A DNA stretch of 64,000 nt from an uncultured Draconibacterium sp. (GTDB taxonomy: Bacteria; Bacteroidota; Bacteroidia; Bacteroidales; Prolixibacteraceae). The notes under the pieces are model-generated. The model worked only from the letters and a program-made list of their open reading frames with translations, was not told the origin of the DNA and did not search any database. The DNA lies in assembly GCF_963674925.1 (NCBI RefSeq), contig NZ_OY771647.1, positions 1,875,501 to 1,939,500 of the forward strand, written 5' to 3'. Positions 1 to 8,798 of this stretch are shown piece after piece. Position numbers and translations under genes: made by a program. Every line of letters begins with the position of its first letter. Position 1 is the first letter of the stretch.

Positions 1-22
1 AGCTTAAGGTAAAAGTACCTAG

Positions 23-787
23 ATGTTAATAGATACACATTCTCATATATATTCAGAAGATTTTATTCACGATCGGGACGAAGCATTAAGGCGGGCTGAT
101 GAGAGTGGAATCAAAAAGATTATTCTTCCGAACATTGATTCCGGCTCGATAAAACATATGCTTGATTTAGCAGGTGCTTATCCAAATTTATGCTTTCCGC
201 TTATTGGTTTGCATCCAACTTCGGTAGAAGAAGACTACGAAGAGGAGTTGGAGGCCATTGAATACTGGTTGCAACGACGGAAATTCTATGGAATTGGAGA
301 GATCGGCATCGATTTATATTGGGAAAGCAAATATGAACAGGAACAAAAAGAGGCTTTCCGTTATCAGATACGTTTGGCAAAAAAGCTGGACTTGCCCATT
401 GTCGTACACGTGCGCAAGTCTTTCGATCAGACCTACGAAATTGTAAAGGAAGAGCAAGACGGAACGTTGCGTGGAATCTTTCATTGTTTTAGCGGAACGG
501 TGGAGGAAGCACAAAAAATTACAGAACTGGGATTCTTACTTGGAATTGGTGGGGTCGTTACGTTTAAAAACAGCGATCTTGACGAAGTAATCAAAGAAAT
601 CGATCCGCATCATCTTGTTCTCGAAACCGATTCGCCTTACCTGGCACCGGTTCCAAAAAGGGGTAAACGCAACGAGAGTTCTTATCTTATTCATGTAGCA
701 CAGAAAGTGGCTGACGTATACCGCTTACCGCTTACTCGTATTGCCGAAATTACCACCACCAATGCCCGTAATTTATTTGGAATTTAA
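23..787 (+). CDS. tatD: TatD family metal-dependent hydrolase (DNase)
   Basis: 254 residues, the usual length for TatD hydrolases, which are cytoplasmic metal-dependent phosphoesterases/DNases with a TIM-barrel fold. The expected metal ligands are visible: the N-terminal THSH motif (H6, H8), E93 in GEIGID, H129 in VVHVR, H154 in FHCFSG and D203 in LETDSPYL. The ATG at 23 is the first in frame and sits directly behind a short inverted repeat (positions 6-19). The next gene starts 28 bp downstream on the same strand, so co-transcription with the asparaginase is likely. Which nucleic acid substrate it uses cannot be read from the sequence. Confidence 0.93.
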   Translation: MLIDTHSHIYSEDFIHDRDEALRRADESGIKKIILPNIDSGSIKHMLDLAGAYPNLCFPLIGLHPTSVEEDYEEELEAIEYWLQRRKFYGIGEIGIDLYWESKYEQEQKEAFRYQIRLAKKLDLPIVVHVRKSFDQTYEIVKEEQDGTLRGIFHCFSGTVEEAQKITELGFLLGIGGVVTFKNSDLDEVIKEIDPHHLVLETDSPYLAPVPKRGKRNESSYLIHVAQKVADVYRLPLTRIAEITTTNARNLFGI

Positions 788-815
788 TAACTTGCAGGCC
801 TAATAAAAAACTGCA

Positions 816-1859
816 ATGACCACAAAAACTGCCAAAAAGACTTCTATATTAATAATATATACCGGAGGTACCATTGGTATGGTTCAGGATCCCAGGAATG
901 GGGCCTTAAGACCTGTAAAGTTTGATAAAATTCAGGAAGTGGTTCCTGAGTTGAAAAAGTTCGATTTCATAATAAAGACTATCACTTTTAGCCCTGCTCT
1001 CGATTCTTCCAATATGAATCCGATTTCGTGGATTAAAATTGCAAAAACTATCGAACGACATTATAATGCATACGATGGTTTTGTTGTTTTGCACGGAACC
1101 GATACGATGGCTTATACAGCTTCGGCCTTAAGTTATATGTTCGAGAACCTGGACAAACCAATCATTTTAACCGGATCGCAACTGCCGATTGGGGTAATTC
1201 GAACCGATGGAAAAGAAAACCTGATTACGGCGGTAGAAATTGCGGCCGAAAAAGTTCAGGGAGAATGCCTTGTACCCGAAGTGTGTATTTATTTTGATTT
1301 TAAATTGTATCGCGGAAACCGTACTTTAAAGCGCGATGCCGAATTGTTTAGTGCGTTTCGTTCGGTGAATTATCCAGCCTTGGCTGTGGCCGGAATCGAC
1401 ATAAAATATAGTATCGAATTTATTCATTATCCTGAGAATAAGGGGATTTTAAAAGTAAATACCGATTTTGATGACAATGTAGTTATCCTGAAAATATTTC
1501 CCGGGATTAACCAGAACGTTTTTAATTCAGTGCTAAATACTCCCGGCTTAAAAGGTGTTGTGCTTGAGACTTTTGGCTCCGGCAATGTGCCTACGTCACG
1601 TTGGCTGATTAATGCCATTAAGCGAGCCATTAAACGTGGCATTGTGGTATTAAATGTTACGCAATGCCAGGGAGGAAAGGTGGTTATGGGGCAGTATCAA
1701 ACAAGTGTTGAGTTACTTAATGCAGGTGTAGTTTCCGCAAAAGATATGACCACTGAAGCGGCAGTTACAAAGCTGATGTTTTTGCTTGGGCAAGGCCTTA
1801 AACCTGAAGAAATCAAAATGTACCTCAATAAAAGTCTGCGCGGGGAAATTAGTGAATAG
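816..1859 (+). CDS. ansA: Type I L-asparaginase
   Basis: 347 residues. Hydrolyses L-asparagine to aspartate and ammonia. Both asparaginase signatures are present: the IYTGGTIGM segment near residues 14-22 with the nucleophilic threonine, and the HGTDTMAY segment near 93-100 carrying the second catalytic Thr-Asp pair. A lysine follows at about 133 in TDGKEN. There is no signal peptide, so this is the cytoplasmic type I enzyme. It lies 28 bp after tatD and before tRNA-Ser. No odd features. Confidence 0.93.
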   Translation: MTTKTAKKTSILIIYTGGTIGMVQDPRNGALRPVKFDKIQEVVPELKKFDFIIKTITFSPALDSSNMNPISWIKIAKTIERHYNAYDGFVVLHGTDTMAYTASALSYMFENLDKPIILTGSQLPIGVIRTDGKENLITAVEIAAEKVQGECLVPEVCIYFDFKLYRGNRTLKRDAELFSAFRSVNYPALAVAGIDIKYSIEFIHYPENKGILKVNTDFDDNVVILKIFPGINQNVFNSVLNTPGLKGVVLETFGSGNVPTSRWLINAIKRAIKRGIVVLNVTQCQGGKVVMGQYQTSVELLNAGVVSAKDMTTEAAVTKLMFLLGQGLKPEEIKMYLNKSLRGEISE

Positions 1860-1930
1860 CAAAGTTTTTTTTTCACAATTTTTTATTAATTTGCAGCCCT
1901 CATTTTTGGGAGGCCGCGCTAACGAATACT

Positions 1931-2018
1931 GGAGAGGTGCAGGAGTGGCTGAACTGGCACGCCTGGAAAGCGTGTGTACCCCGAAAGGGTACCGAGGGTT
2001 CGAATCCCTCTCTCTCCG
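1931..2018 (+). tRNA. tRNA-Ser (anticodon GGA)
   Basis: A complete class II tRNA cloverleaf. The 7-bp acceptor stem pairs 1931-1937 with 2011-2017. The anticodon stem CACGC/GCGTG encloses loop CTGGAAA, giving anticodon GGA. A long variable arm (ACCCCGAAAGGGT) and a T-arm GAGGG/CCCTC with TTCGAAT follow. The discriminator base is G, as expected for serine tRNAs. The 3' CCA is not encoded. An AT-rich stretch with TTAATTTG about 40 bp upstream could be its promoter. Confidence 0.95.
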
Positions 2019-2156
2019 CAAAAATGGGACGTTCATTAAAAATGAAAACAAGCTTTTGAATAGGGGCATGTTTTTTGTGGGACAATGGATTAATATTTTA
2101 AAAATCAATACAAAAACAAATTCAAAGAGATTATTAATTAAAAATTCAAATCAATT

Positions 2157-2966
2157 ATGAAAAGACTATTCGCGTTAATAGCCGTATTTGGGATGCTGTT
2201 TTTTATGGCATCGAATGTAGCGCTTGCTCAAGAGGAAGAAGCAGCTGCCACAGAAACTGCTACTGAACAAGTAGAGCAAACATCTGCTGCAATAGCTGAA
2301 GAAGATGCTGCTGCCGCTGCAGAAGAAGGAAAATCACTTCACAGTCAGATGAAACAAAAATTTATTGAAGGTGACCCTGCTTTCATGAGCTTCGTATTGG
2401 TAGCACTTATTTTAGGTCTTGCCTTTGCAATTGAAAGAGTTCTTTACCTTAACCTTGCAACCAGCAATACTAAAAAACTGTTGGCTAATGTTGAAGAAGC
2501 ATTAGAAAGTGGTGGCGTAGAGGCTGCAAAAGAAGTATGTCGTACTACTCGCGGACCGGTAGCTAGTATTTTCTACCAGGGACTTGATCGTTTCGATCAT
2601 GGTATCGATGTAGTTGAAAAAACAGTTATTTCTTACGGTGGCGTTCAAGCCGGTCTTTTGGAAAAAGGATTAAGCTGGATCGCACTTTTTATCGCTTTGG
2701 CTCCGATGCTTGGTTTCATGGGTACTGTAATCGGTATGATTGGTGCTTTCGATGCTATTGAGGTAGCAGGTGACATTAGCCCTTCTCTTGTGGCTGGTGG
2801 TATTAAAGTTGCTTTGATTACAACTGTATCAGGTCTTGTAGTTGCTATTATTCTTCAGATTTTCTACAACTATTGTGTAGCTAAAATCGATAGCATCATT
2901 AACAACATGGAAGATGCTTCTATCTCGTTGTTAGACTTGTTGGTAAAACATAACATGAAAAAATAA
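2157..2966 (+). CDS. exbB: MotA/TolQ/ExbB proton channel family protein
   Basis: 269 residues. The proton-conducting subunit of a TonB- or Tol-type energy transducer in the inner membrane. A signal peptide of about 24 residues is followed by a Glu/Ala-rich acidic stretch (25-60). Three membrane segments follow, near 75-95, 170-195 and 215-240, the last two forming the conserved MotA/TolQ/ExbB block (LAPMLGFMGTVIGMI). The extra N-terminal signal and acidic linker are common in Bacteroidota versions. It heads a four-gene operon with a small membrane protein and two ExbD-type genes. No tonB gene accompanies it, so TonB is probably encoded elsewhere. Confidence 0.9.
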   Translation: MKRLFALIAVFGMLFFMASNVALAQEEEAAATETATEQVEQTSAAIAEEDAAAAAEEGKSLHSQMKQKFIEGDPAFMSFVLVALILGLAFAIERVLYLNLATSNTKKLLANVEEALESGGVEAAKEVCRTTRGPVASIFYQGLDRFDHGIDVVEKTVISYGGVQAGLLEKGLSWIALFIALAPMLGFMGTVIGMIGAFDAIEVAGDISPSLVAGGIKVALITTVSGLVVAIILQIFYNYCVAKIDSIINNMEDASISLLDLLVKHNMKK

Positions 2967-2977
2967 GGAGTAGAAAA

Positions 2978-3436
2978 ATGGGTAAAACAGCAAAAATAGT
3001 AACTATTGTACTATGGGCTCTTATCATTGTTTCTACCATTCTTCTTGTTTCGTTATTTGTAAACATAAGTGATGTAGATACAGACCCTACTATGGGGCGT
3101 TGGATTAATTCCAACTTGGTATGGAGCTACATACTTGTAGCTATTGGTGCCGGTGTTGCAGTTCTTTCAGGATTGTTCCACATGTTCACCGACAAGAAAG
3201 CTGCAAAGTCAGGGCTTATTGCCTTGGGATTCATGGCAGTGGTGGTTCTTGTAGCCTATTTATTGGCTTCTCCTGAAATTCCACAATTTGTAGGAGTTGA
3301 CAAATTTTTGGCAGACGGAACCTTAAATGAGAAAGTAGCAAAATTAACAGACACTGGGTTGTATGCAACATATATCCTTTTAGGATTGGCAGTATTGTCG
3401 GTTGCATCATCAGCAGTATTGCGTTTGTTTAGATAA
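2978..3436 (+). CDS. Small membrane protein of the ExbB-ExbD operon
   Basis: 152 residues with about four predicted membrane segments (roughly 7-27, 47-68, 78-97 and 128-148) and a short exported loop. I recognise no named family. It begins 11 bp after exbB and precedes exbD by 33 bp. Such a membrane protein between exbB and exbD is a recurring arrangement in Bacteroidota, so an accessory role in the proton channel complex is a reasonable inference from position only. Confidence 0.75.
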   Translation: MGKTAKIVTIVLWALIIVSTILLVSLFVNISDVDTDPTMGRWINSNLVWSYILVAIGAGVAVLSGLFHMFTDKKAAKSGLIALGFMAVVVLVAYLLASPEIPQFVGVDKFLADGTLNEKVAKLTDTGLYATYILLGLAVLSVASSAVLRLFR

Positions 3437-3469
3437 GTTTAATCGTGGTAATTAAAACAGGAAAAAGTT

Positions 3470-4039
3470 ATGGCTAAGAAAATACCTGAAATACCGGCAG
3501 CATCTTTAGCAGATATTGCATTTATGTTGCTGATCTTCTTCCTGGTAACAACCACGATGGACGTTGACAGCGGTCTTCGTAGAAAGCTTCCGCAATGGGC
3601 ACCTGAGCAAGAACAAAATGACGATCAGCAAATTAATGAGCGGAACGTATTCGTTGTTCTTGTAAATAAAAACAATGACCTATTGGTAGAAGGAGACTAC
3701 GAACAAATTGAGAATCTGCGTGAAAGGGCAAAAGAATTTATGGCGAACCCATATAATGCTGAAGATTTGCCTGAGAAAGAGCCTATGGAAATACCTTACT
3801 TCGGTGAACAAATGGTAACCAAAGGGGTAATTTCATTGCGTAACGACTTGGATACTCAGTATGGAACTTACTTAGCTGTTCAAAACGAACTGGTTGCTGC
3901 CATTAATGAATTAAGAGACGAGTTAGCAAAACAAAAGTTTGGAAAAGCTTATGTTGATCTGGATAGTGACCAACAGGACGCTATCAAAAAGATCTATCCT
4001 TCGCGAATTTCTGAAGCTGAACCAAAAGGTAAAATTTAA
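3470..4039 (+). CDS. exbD: ExbD/TolR family biopolymer transport protein (first copy)
   Basis: 189 residues. A single N-terminal membrane helix (about 13-31) carries the conserved aspartate D15 in SLADIAFML, the proton-binding residue of ExbD/TolR. A periplasmic domain longer than that of enterobacterial ExbD follows. It partners ExbB in converting the proton gradient to mechanical work for TonB-dependent receptors, two of which are encoded in this window. The second exbD copy starts 11 bp downstream; paired, non-identical ExbD proteins are typical of Bacteroidota. Confidence 0.88.
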   Translation: MAKKIPEIPAASLADIAFMLLIFFLVTTTMDVDSGLRRKLPQWAPEQEQNDDQQINERNVFVVLVNKNNDLLVEGDYEQIENLRERAKEFMANPYNAEDLPEKEPMEIPYFGEQMVTKGVISLRNDLDTQYGTYLAVQNELVAAINELRDELAKQKFGKAYVDLDSDQQDAIKKIYPSRISEAEPKGKI

Positions 4040-4050
4040 AAGAATAGATT

Positions 4051-4521
4051 ATGAGCAAGTTTAGAAAAGATGACGGTAAGGAATTACCTCCTATTTCGAC
4101 GGCCTCGTTGCCTGACATTGTGTTCATGCTTCTGTTCTTCTTTATGGTTAGTACAACAATGCGTGAGGTAACACTAAAGGTAAAAATGCGTATTCCGGAA
4201 GCTACTGAATTGAGTAAGCTGGAAAAGAAATCTTTAGTAAGTTACATTTATATTGGTGAACCTCTTCCGGCGTTCCAAAAAACGTTTGGTAAGGCACCAC
4301 GTATTCAGTTGAACGATCAATTCGCATCAGTTGACGAAGTCCAGGATTTCGTTATTGCTGAACGCGAAGCCAGAGATGAGGCTGAACAACCATTTATGGT
4401 TACTTCGTTGAAAATTGATGAGAATACAAGAATGAGTATTGTAGGTGATGTAAAGCAGGAGCTGCGTAAATCAGCTGCACTGAACATTAACTACTCGTCA
4501 AGAAAGAAAGCTGAAAGATAA
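4051..4521 (+). CDS. exbD: ExbD/TolR family biopolymer transport protein (second copy)
   Basis: 156 residues. The N-terminal helix (about 20-38) has the conserved Asp at D22 in SLPDIVFML, followed by a periplasmic domain. It is diverged from the upstream copy, so the two probably form mixed ExbD assemblies rather than being redundant. It is the last gene of the operon: a strong terminator hairpin lies 25 bp after the stop codon. Confidence 0.88.
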   Translation: MSKFRKDDGKELPPISTASLPDIVFMLLFFFMVSTTMREVTLKVKMRIPEATELSKLEKKSLVSYIYIGEPLPAFQKTFGKAPRIQLNDQFASVDEVQDFVIAEREARDEAEQPFMVTSLKIDENTRMSIVGDVKQELRKSAALNINYSSRKKAER

Positions 4522-4545
4522 TTCATTGAATTAGATACAGGAAAG

Positions 4546-4570
4546 GGGAAGCATTAGCTTCCCTTTTTTT
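4546..4570 (+). terminator. Rho-independent terminator of the exbB-exbD operon
   Basis: Perfect 7-bp stem GGGAAGC/GCTTCCC with an ATTA loop, followed directly by seven T residues. Confidence 0.9.
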
Positions 4571-4942
4571 ATTGCCGTTTTTTTGGTTCGAAAAGGGAAT
4601 AACATCTGGTAGAGCATACGGTTGCTCCGGCCAATATTTTCCATCATCTGATATTACAATTATAAACACAAGTGATTCGCAAAAAAGTCACTTGTGATTC
4701 GTATACATATCACAAGTGTTTAAATTAGAAAAGATAAGTGCTTAACTTTTATCATTCAAAAGCATGTATTTGTTACTTGAAAAAATAATATTTCGCCGAA
4801 TTACTGATTAAGATTTACAGCGATTAATTAATTTTGATTTTCCTGTTTTGCGGCTGAAAAACAAAATAGAAGTACCAGTCCGGAAAACACGAAATGTCTC
4901 ATACTAAAAAAGTATAACCGAACATTAACGATCAGAAATACA
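4571..4942. other. Intergenic region with nested inverted repeats
   Basis: 372 bp without a convincing gene. The notable content is a set of three alternating inverted repeats at 4667-4718, listed separately. The last 100 bp before the C-N hydrolase are AT-rich and probably hold its promoter, but no clear -7 box could be assigned. Confidence 0.7.
4667..4718. repeat. Three-arm inverted repeat (CACAAGTG / CACTTGTG / CACAAGTG)
   Basis: Left arm CACAAGTGA (4667-4675) is a perfect complement of TCACTTGTG (4688-4696). The same middle arm, extended to CACTTGTGAT (4689-4698), is also a perfect complement of ATCACAAGTG (4709-4718). The middle arm can therefore pair with either side but not both. It lies about 225 bp upstream of the C-N hydrolase start. 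Function unknown: it could be a paired operator or mutually exclusive RNA hairpins. Confidence 0.8.
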
Positions 4943-5680
4943 ATGAGAGTAGCTGTTGCGCAAATTGAGGCCGTAAAAGGGAACATTGAAAAAAATCTTG
5001 AAACCCATCTAAAGTGGATAAAACAGGCCATACAGAATAAAGCGGACATGGTGGTGTTTCCTGAGTTATCGCTAACCGGCTACGAAAGGGATTTGGCTGG
5101 GGAGTTAGCTACCAATCAGGATGATGAAAGACTGAATGAAATGCAGCGATTAAGTGATAAGAACGGCATTACAATCGGAGTTGGATTACCAACACGTAAA
5201 GCTGACGATGTATTTATTAGCATGATTATTTTTCAACCTCATACCGAGCGGATAACCTATTCAAAACAGTATTTGTACCCACCGGAAGAACCGTTTTTTA
5301 CAGCGGCCAAAAATCCAATGGTGCTTAATTTAAAAACAGAAGTGGTGTCGCCGGCAATTTGCTACGAAACATCAAATGACGCACACTGGGAGTATGCAAG
5401 CGAAAATAATGCAACAATTTATATCGCAAGCGTTTTAAGCTCGGTTGCTGGAATTGATGCCGAACTCAAAAAACTTTCCGGCATGGCCAGAAACAAAAAT
5501 CTGGTGACATTTATGGCCAATTATGTAGGAAGTTCAGGAGGTTACGAATGTGCCGGAAGATCATCGGTTTGGAATGAAAAAGGGGAACTAATAGGGCAAC
5601 TTGATGAGAATAGTGAAGGTTTGCTGCTTTACGATACACAAACAAAAGAAACAATAACTGCCACTTGCGCAGAAGCATAA
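4943..5680 (+). CDS. Carbon-nitrogen hydrolase (nitrilase superfamily)
   Basis: 245 residues. A cytoplasmic thiol amidohydrolase of the nitrilase superfamily. The Glu-Lys-Cys triad is visible: E41 in VVFPELSLTGYE, K108 in YSKQYLYP and C140 in AICYETS. Length and motifs fit a single-domain omega-amidase/carbamoylase-like enzyme rather than a long nitrilase or NAD synthetase. The substrate cannot be assigned. It is followed 24 bp later by a broken C_GCAxxG_C_C gene, with which it may once have formed an operon. Confidence 0.87.
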   Translation: MRVAVAQIEAVKGNIEKNLETHLKWIKQAIQNKADMVVFPELSLTGYERDLAGELATNQDDERLNEMQRLSDKNGITIGVGLPTRKADDVFISMIIFQPHTERITYSKQYLYPPEEPFFTAAKNPMVLNLKTEVVSPAICYETSNDAHWEYASENNATIYIASVLSSVAGIDAELKKLSGMARNKNLVTFMANYVGSSGGYECAGRSSVWNEKGELIGQLDENSEGLLLYDTQTKETITATCAEA

Positions 5681-5704
5681 CACGCCAAATATAAAACGAA
5701 AACA

Positions 5705-6174
5705 ATGAACATACTTTTAGACAACAACCAGCTTGGTAATAAAGCAGCAGAACTTTTTTGGATGGATTATAATTGTGCTCAATCTGTTTTGTTGGCTTAT
5801 TCCGATGTTTTGCAAGTAGATAGGGAACGGCCATTAATTTATCGTGTGGATTTGGCGGCGGCATGGGCCGGTTATAGGAAACCTGTGGCGCAGTATCAGC
5901 AGCCTATATGATCTTTGGGGTGGTAAACGCCAATTCGAAAGATAACCCGGAAAGAGTGGAAAAGACCTATGGTATGGTTCAATCGTTTCATAATCGGTTT
6001 ACGCAGCAGAAAGGAACAACCGTTTGTAAAGCCTTAATCAATTGCGACCTGAATACCGAAAAAGGTCAGAGTTATTTTAAAACCAATAAGCTGAAAAAGG
6101 AAGTATGTGAAGGTTGTATCCGCGATTCAGTTAAGCTGATAAATGAAATAATCCGAGAATCTCACCGGGAATAA
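5705..6174 (+). pseudogene. C_GCAxxG_C_C family redox-type protein, disrupted by frameshift and nonsense codon
   Basis: Two partial reading frames together give one C_GCAxxG_C_C family protein. The first part contains YNCAQSVLLAYSD. In the next frame follows SCGFGGGMGR, then a TAG at 5875-5877, then ETCGAVSAAYMIFGVV and the C-terminal CEGCIRDSV. The frame changes near 5827-5830, where GAACGG stands in place of an expected GAAACGG (one base missing). The TAG replaces what is usually a glutamine codon in GRLQETCGA. All family cysteines are still encoded across the frames, so the decay is recent or partly artefactual. The downstream part could in principle be read from ATG 5908, but it would lack half of the conserved motifs. 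Confidence 0.85.
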
Positions 6175-6226
6175 TTTTCTCCTACTCCGGTTGATAATTC
6201 ACTCATTTTTTAAGCCCCGATTTTCT

Positions 6227-7093
6227 TTAATTTGGGTTTTGCCGGCCTTTAAGAAAAGTGATAATACCACCTGCAGATGCCAAAACAAAAAAGTATTCGG
6301 CAATAATGCCAATGTAGAAAAAGAATGATTCTTCACTTCCTGTTTTGCCCGAATGTAGATTATGAACAATTACACCGGCAATCGCAACAGGAAGCGAGAT
6401 CACCGCTATTGTCAACAGCCCTTTTAACCTTTTTTGGAGTTTTTCTACTAATGCCACTTCCATTTCTGGGGAGAAAAAGGAGTGCTTTTTTCGGAGGATT
6501 ATGCCCAAATAAATCCAAAATGCCAAAGAAAGAATTATTCCCCAGGGAAACGCAAAGAAGATCATCACCATTACGCCTAATCCAATTCCTAAGCCGTTTA
6601 GTAGCTTCTTGTCAGCCGCAGTTTGGATTTGGTTATTTATTGGTTTTATCGACGCGGCAATAAAAGTTAGTATCGCGGCAGTCAGGTCGCAAAAGATACT
6701 TGTAAACATCAAAAAGGAAATGTATAGGACATCCTTATTGTCGAGGTATGCAAAAGCCCCGTCGGTATCAATTAATCCCAAAAGAAGAAGAACAACACCG
6801 ATAGCGATGTATCCTCCAATCCGTATATTGTCGTTATGTCTGCTTCTTTTAATAATTAGCAGGTAGCCAAACAACAGTGCCAGGCGAAGTATAATTGCCA
6901 GGGACATTCCAATTAAAGCTCCTGTATTGGCTGAGCCGGGTATTGTTTTGGTATAAACTCCGGGCGTAATTATTAGTAAAAAAAGTATGGAAAGTATCAA
7001 CATTCCAGATGCAATAATTAGTAGTCTGATATGTCTTTGCTTTATTTTCATAATACCTTGTTTAATCCCGCGTTGCTCCACATTTACACGCAA
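6227..7093 (-). CDS. Hypothetical multi-pass membrane protein
   Basis: Up to 288 residues. The more natural start is the internal ATG at 7051 (product begins MKIKQRH), because the upstream residues are polar and unlike a membrane N-terminus. About seven hydrophobic segments are visible. A charged cytoplasmic loop rich in Lys/Arg/Glu lies before the last two (KHSFFSPEMEVALVEKLQKR region). I recognise no family or catalytic motif. It stands alone between two convergent or divergent neighbours. Confidence 0.65.
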   Translation of the reverse strand: MRVNVEQRGIKQGIMKIKQRHIRLLIIASGMLILSILFLLIITPGVYTKTIPGSANTGALIGMSLAIILRLALLFGYLLIIKRSRHNDNIRIGGYIAIGVVLLLLGLIDTDGAFAYLDNKDVLYISFLMFTSIFCDLTAAILTFIAASIKPINNQIQTAADKKLLNGLGIGLGVMVMIFFAFPWGIILSLAFWIYLGIILRKKHSFFSPEMEVALVEKLQKRLKGLLTIAVISLPVAIAGVIVHNLHSGKTGSEESFFFYIGIIAEYFFVLASAGGIITFLKGRQNPN

Positions 7094-7284
7094 CGATACC
7101 TTTTTTTACATAAATATTCTGAAAAAGGTTACGGGATTTCTTCTGTTGAAATCGCTTAGGATTTCGGAGGATTTTTACGGTTTAGGATGTAAAACCTTCG
7201 ATAATAAGTGGTCGTGCTTCCTGTTACGCAACGATCAACTCAAGGAAAATGAAAATGGAAAGATGGGTAGTTTTAAGCGTTTCA

Positions 7285-8595
7285 TTAAATAAGCGAAACG
7301 CGTACTTTTTTGTTTTTCAATTTAGTGTCGCTGACTTCCGCAATTACTGCCTCAGCTTTATCCGATCGAACGGCTACAAAAGCGCAGTCGTGTTTTAATT
7401 CGATCACACCTAATTCATCTTTGCCGAGTTTACCTTGTTTAAAAAATAATCCGGCAATATCGCCTTTCGAAATTTTATCTTTTCGTCCGCCCGAAACAAA
7501 AAGTGTCTCCCATCCTGTAAGGGCGGGTAGAGGTGCTTCTGTCAGTTCCTCAATTTGGGTAGGTTGAATAAATTCAGGATAATTTTCCCCTTCCCATTTT
7601 AGTATATAAGCGGTTCCTTCACTGTGCATCCGTGCTGTTCGTCCATTACGGTGTGTAAACTCCTGAAACCGTAAAGGAAGATGGTAATGCAGGATAAATT
7701 TCAACTCCGGAATATCTAAACCACGCGCTGCCAGGTCGGTTGCTACAATTAACCGGTATGTCCCGTTTCTGAATTTAATCAGTACCCGCTCGCGGTCGGT
7801 TTGTTCCATACCTCCATAAAAAGTACCGTGGCTGATATCGTTTTCAGTAAGAAAAGTACTAACCCGGTCAATCGATTCTTTAAAATTGCAAAAAATTATG
7901 CCGGGTTGGTTTCCCAAATGGCGCAGTGCTTTAACCAGTGTTTCCAGTTTATCCTTATCTGGCGAAACAATTGTTTTTATCTCCAGTTCAGGAATCTCGT
8001 CTTTCAGAAAATTAACGCTAAGCGGATTTTTAAACGCCAGAAACTCGGGGATGCGAACACGATGAGTCGCCGATGTAAGAACCTTTTTCTCCACTTCGGG
8101 AAGGAAAGATACAATGTCTTGCATGTCTTTTTCAAAACCAATTTCCAGCGATTTATCAAACTCATCAAGAACCAGTGTTTTTATTTTATGCGTATAAAAC
8201 GTTTCACGTCGCATATGGTCGGCAATTCTACCCGGGGTACCAATTAAGATGGCTGGTGGCCGGTTTAAATCAATTCGGTCTTTACTAAAATTTCGTCCAC
8301 CGTAAAAAGCATTGCATTTATAGCCTGTTCCCATGTCGCGGGTAACCTGCTCAATTTGTATGGCCAGTTCGCGCGAAGGAACCAAAATTAACACCTGCAC
8401 AAATTCGCCATCCGGATCGAGTTCGGCAACAATGGGTAACATAAAGGCCAAAGTTTTTCCTGTTCCGGTTGGCGAAAGTAAAATGGTATTATCGGCTTTA
8501 TGAATGGCAAGTTTTGCTTCCTCCTGCATCGGATTAAGCTTTTCGATATTTAGCTTGTTGAGAATATTCTTCTGGTTCTTCTTTTTTCCTGACAT
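7285..8595 (-). CDS. DEAD-box family ATP-dependent RNA helicase with DbpA-type C-terminal domain
   Basis: 436 residues. Superfamily 2 RNA helicase. Motif I is GTGKT (44-48), motif Ia PSREL, motif II DEFD (144-147) in place of DEAD, motif III SAT (175-177) and motif VI HRNGRTAR. A Q-motif-like LNPMQEE precedes motif I. The last ~75 residues resemble the DbpA RNA-binding domain, which in DbpA targets 23S rRNA hairpin 92. A role in ribosome assembly is therefore plausible. The DEFD variant keeps the catalytic Asp-Glu pair and should not abolish ATPase activity. Confidence 0.88.
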   Translation of the reverse strand: MSGKKKNQKNILNKLNIEKLNPMQEEAKLAIHKADNTILLSPTGTGKTLAFMLPIVAELDPDGEFVQVLILVPSRELAIQIEQVTRDMGTGYKCNAFYGGRNFSKDRIDLNRPPAILIGTPGRIADHMRRETFYTHKIKTLVLDEFDKSLEIGFEKDMQDIVSFLPEVEKKVLTSATHRVRIPEFLAFKNPLSVNFLKDEIPELEIKTIVSPDKDKLETLVKALRHLGNQPGIIFCNFKESIDRVSTFLTENDISHGTFYGGMEQTDRERVLIKFRNGTYRLIVATDLAARGLDIPELKFILHYHLPLRFQEFTHRNGRTARMHSEGTAYILKWEGENYPEFIQPTQIEELTEAPLPALTGWETLFVSGGRKDKISKGDIAGLFFKQGKLGKDELGVIELKHDCAFVAVRSDKAEAVIAEVSDTKLKNKKVRVSLI

Positions 8596-8798
8596 GGCGC
8601 AAAGGTAAGCTTAATTCGTTGAGTTTGATTGAAAAGAAGTTTTACGCCATGTAATATTATCGCAACCGATTAAAATGTCTTTGAAATTAATTCGCGTTCG
8701 TCCAGAAAATCCGCGTCATCAGCGTTCTAATATTTCAGTCTATTTTCCGTTAAAAGTGTTTTGCAGCAAAACTTTCAACATCGGGAATACCAAATCGC

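Noticed and set aside
1786..2160. Plus-strand frame across the tRNA-Ser gene
   Set aside because: It runs through the tRNA and into exbB; no protein-like sequence.
5908..6174. Independent 88-residue gene
   Set aside because: It is the 3' half of a C_GCAxxG_C_C gene whose 5' half is in other frames upstream.
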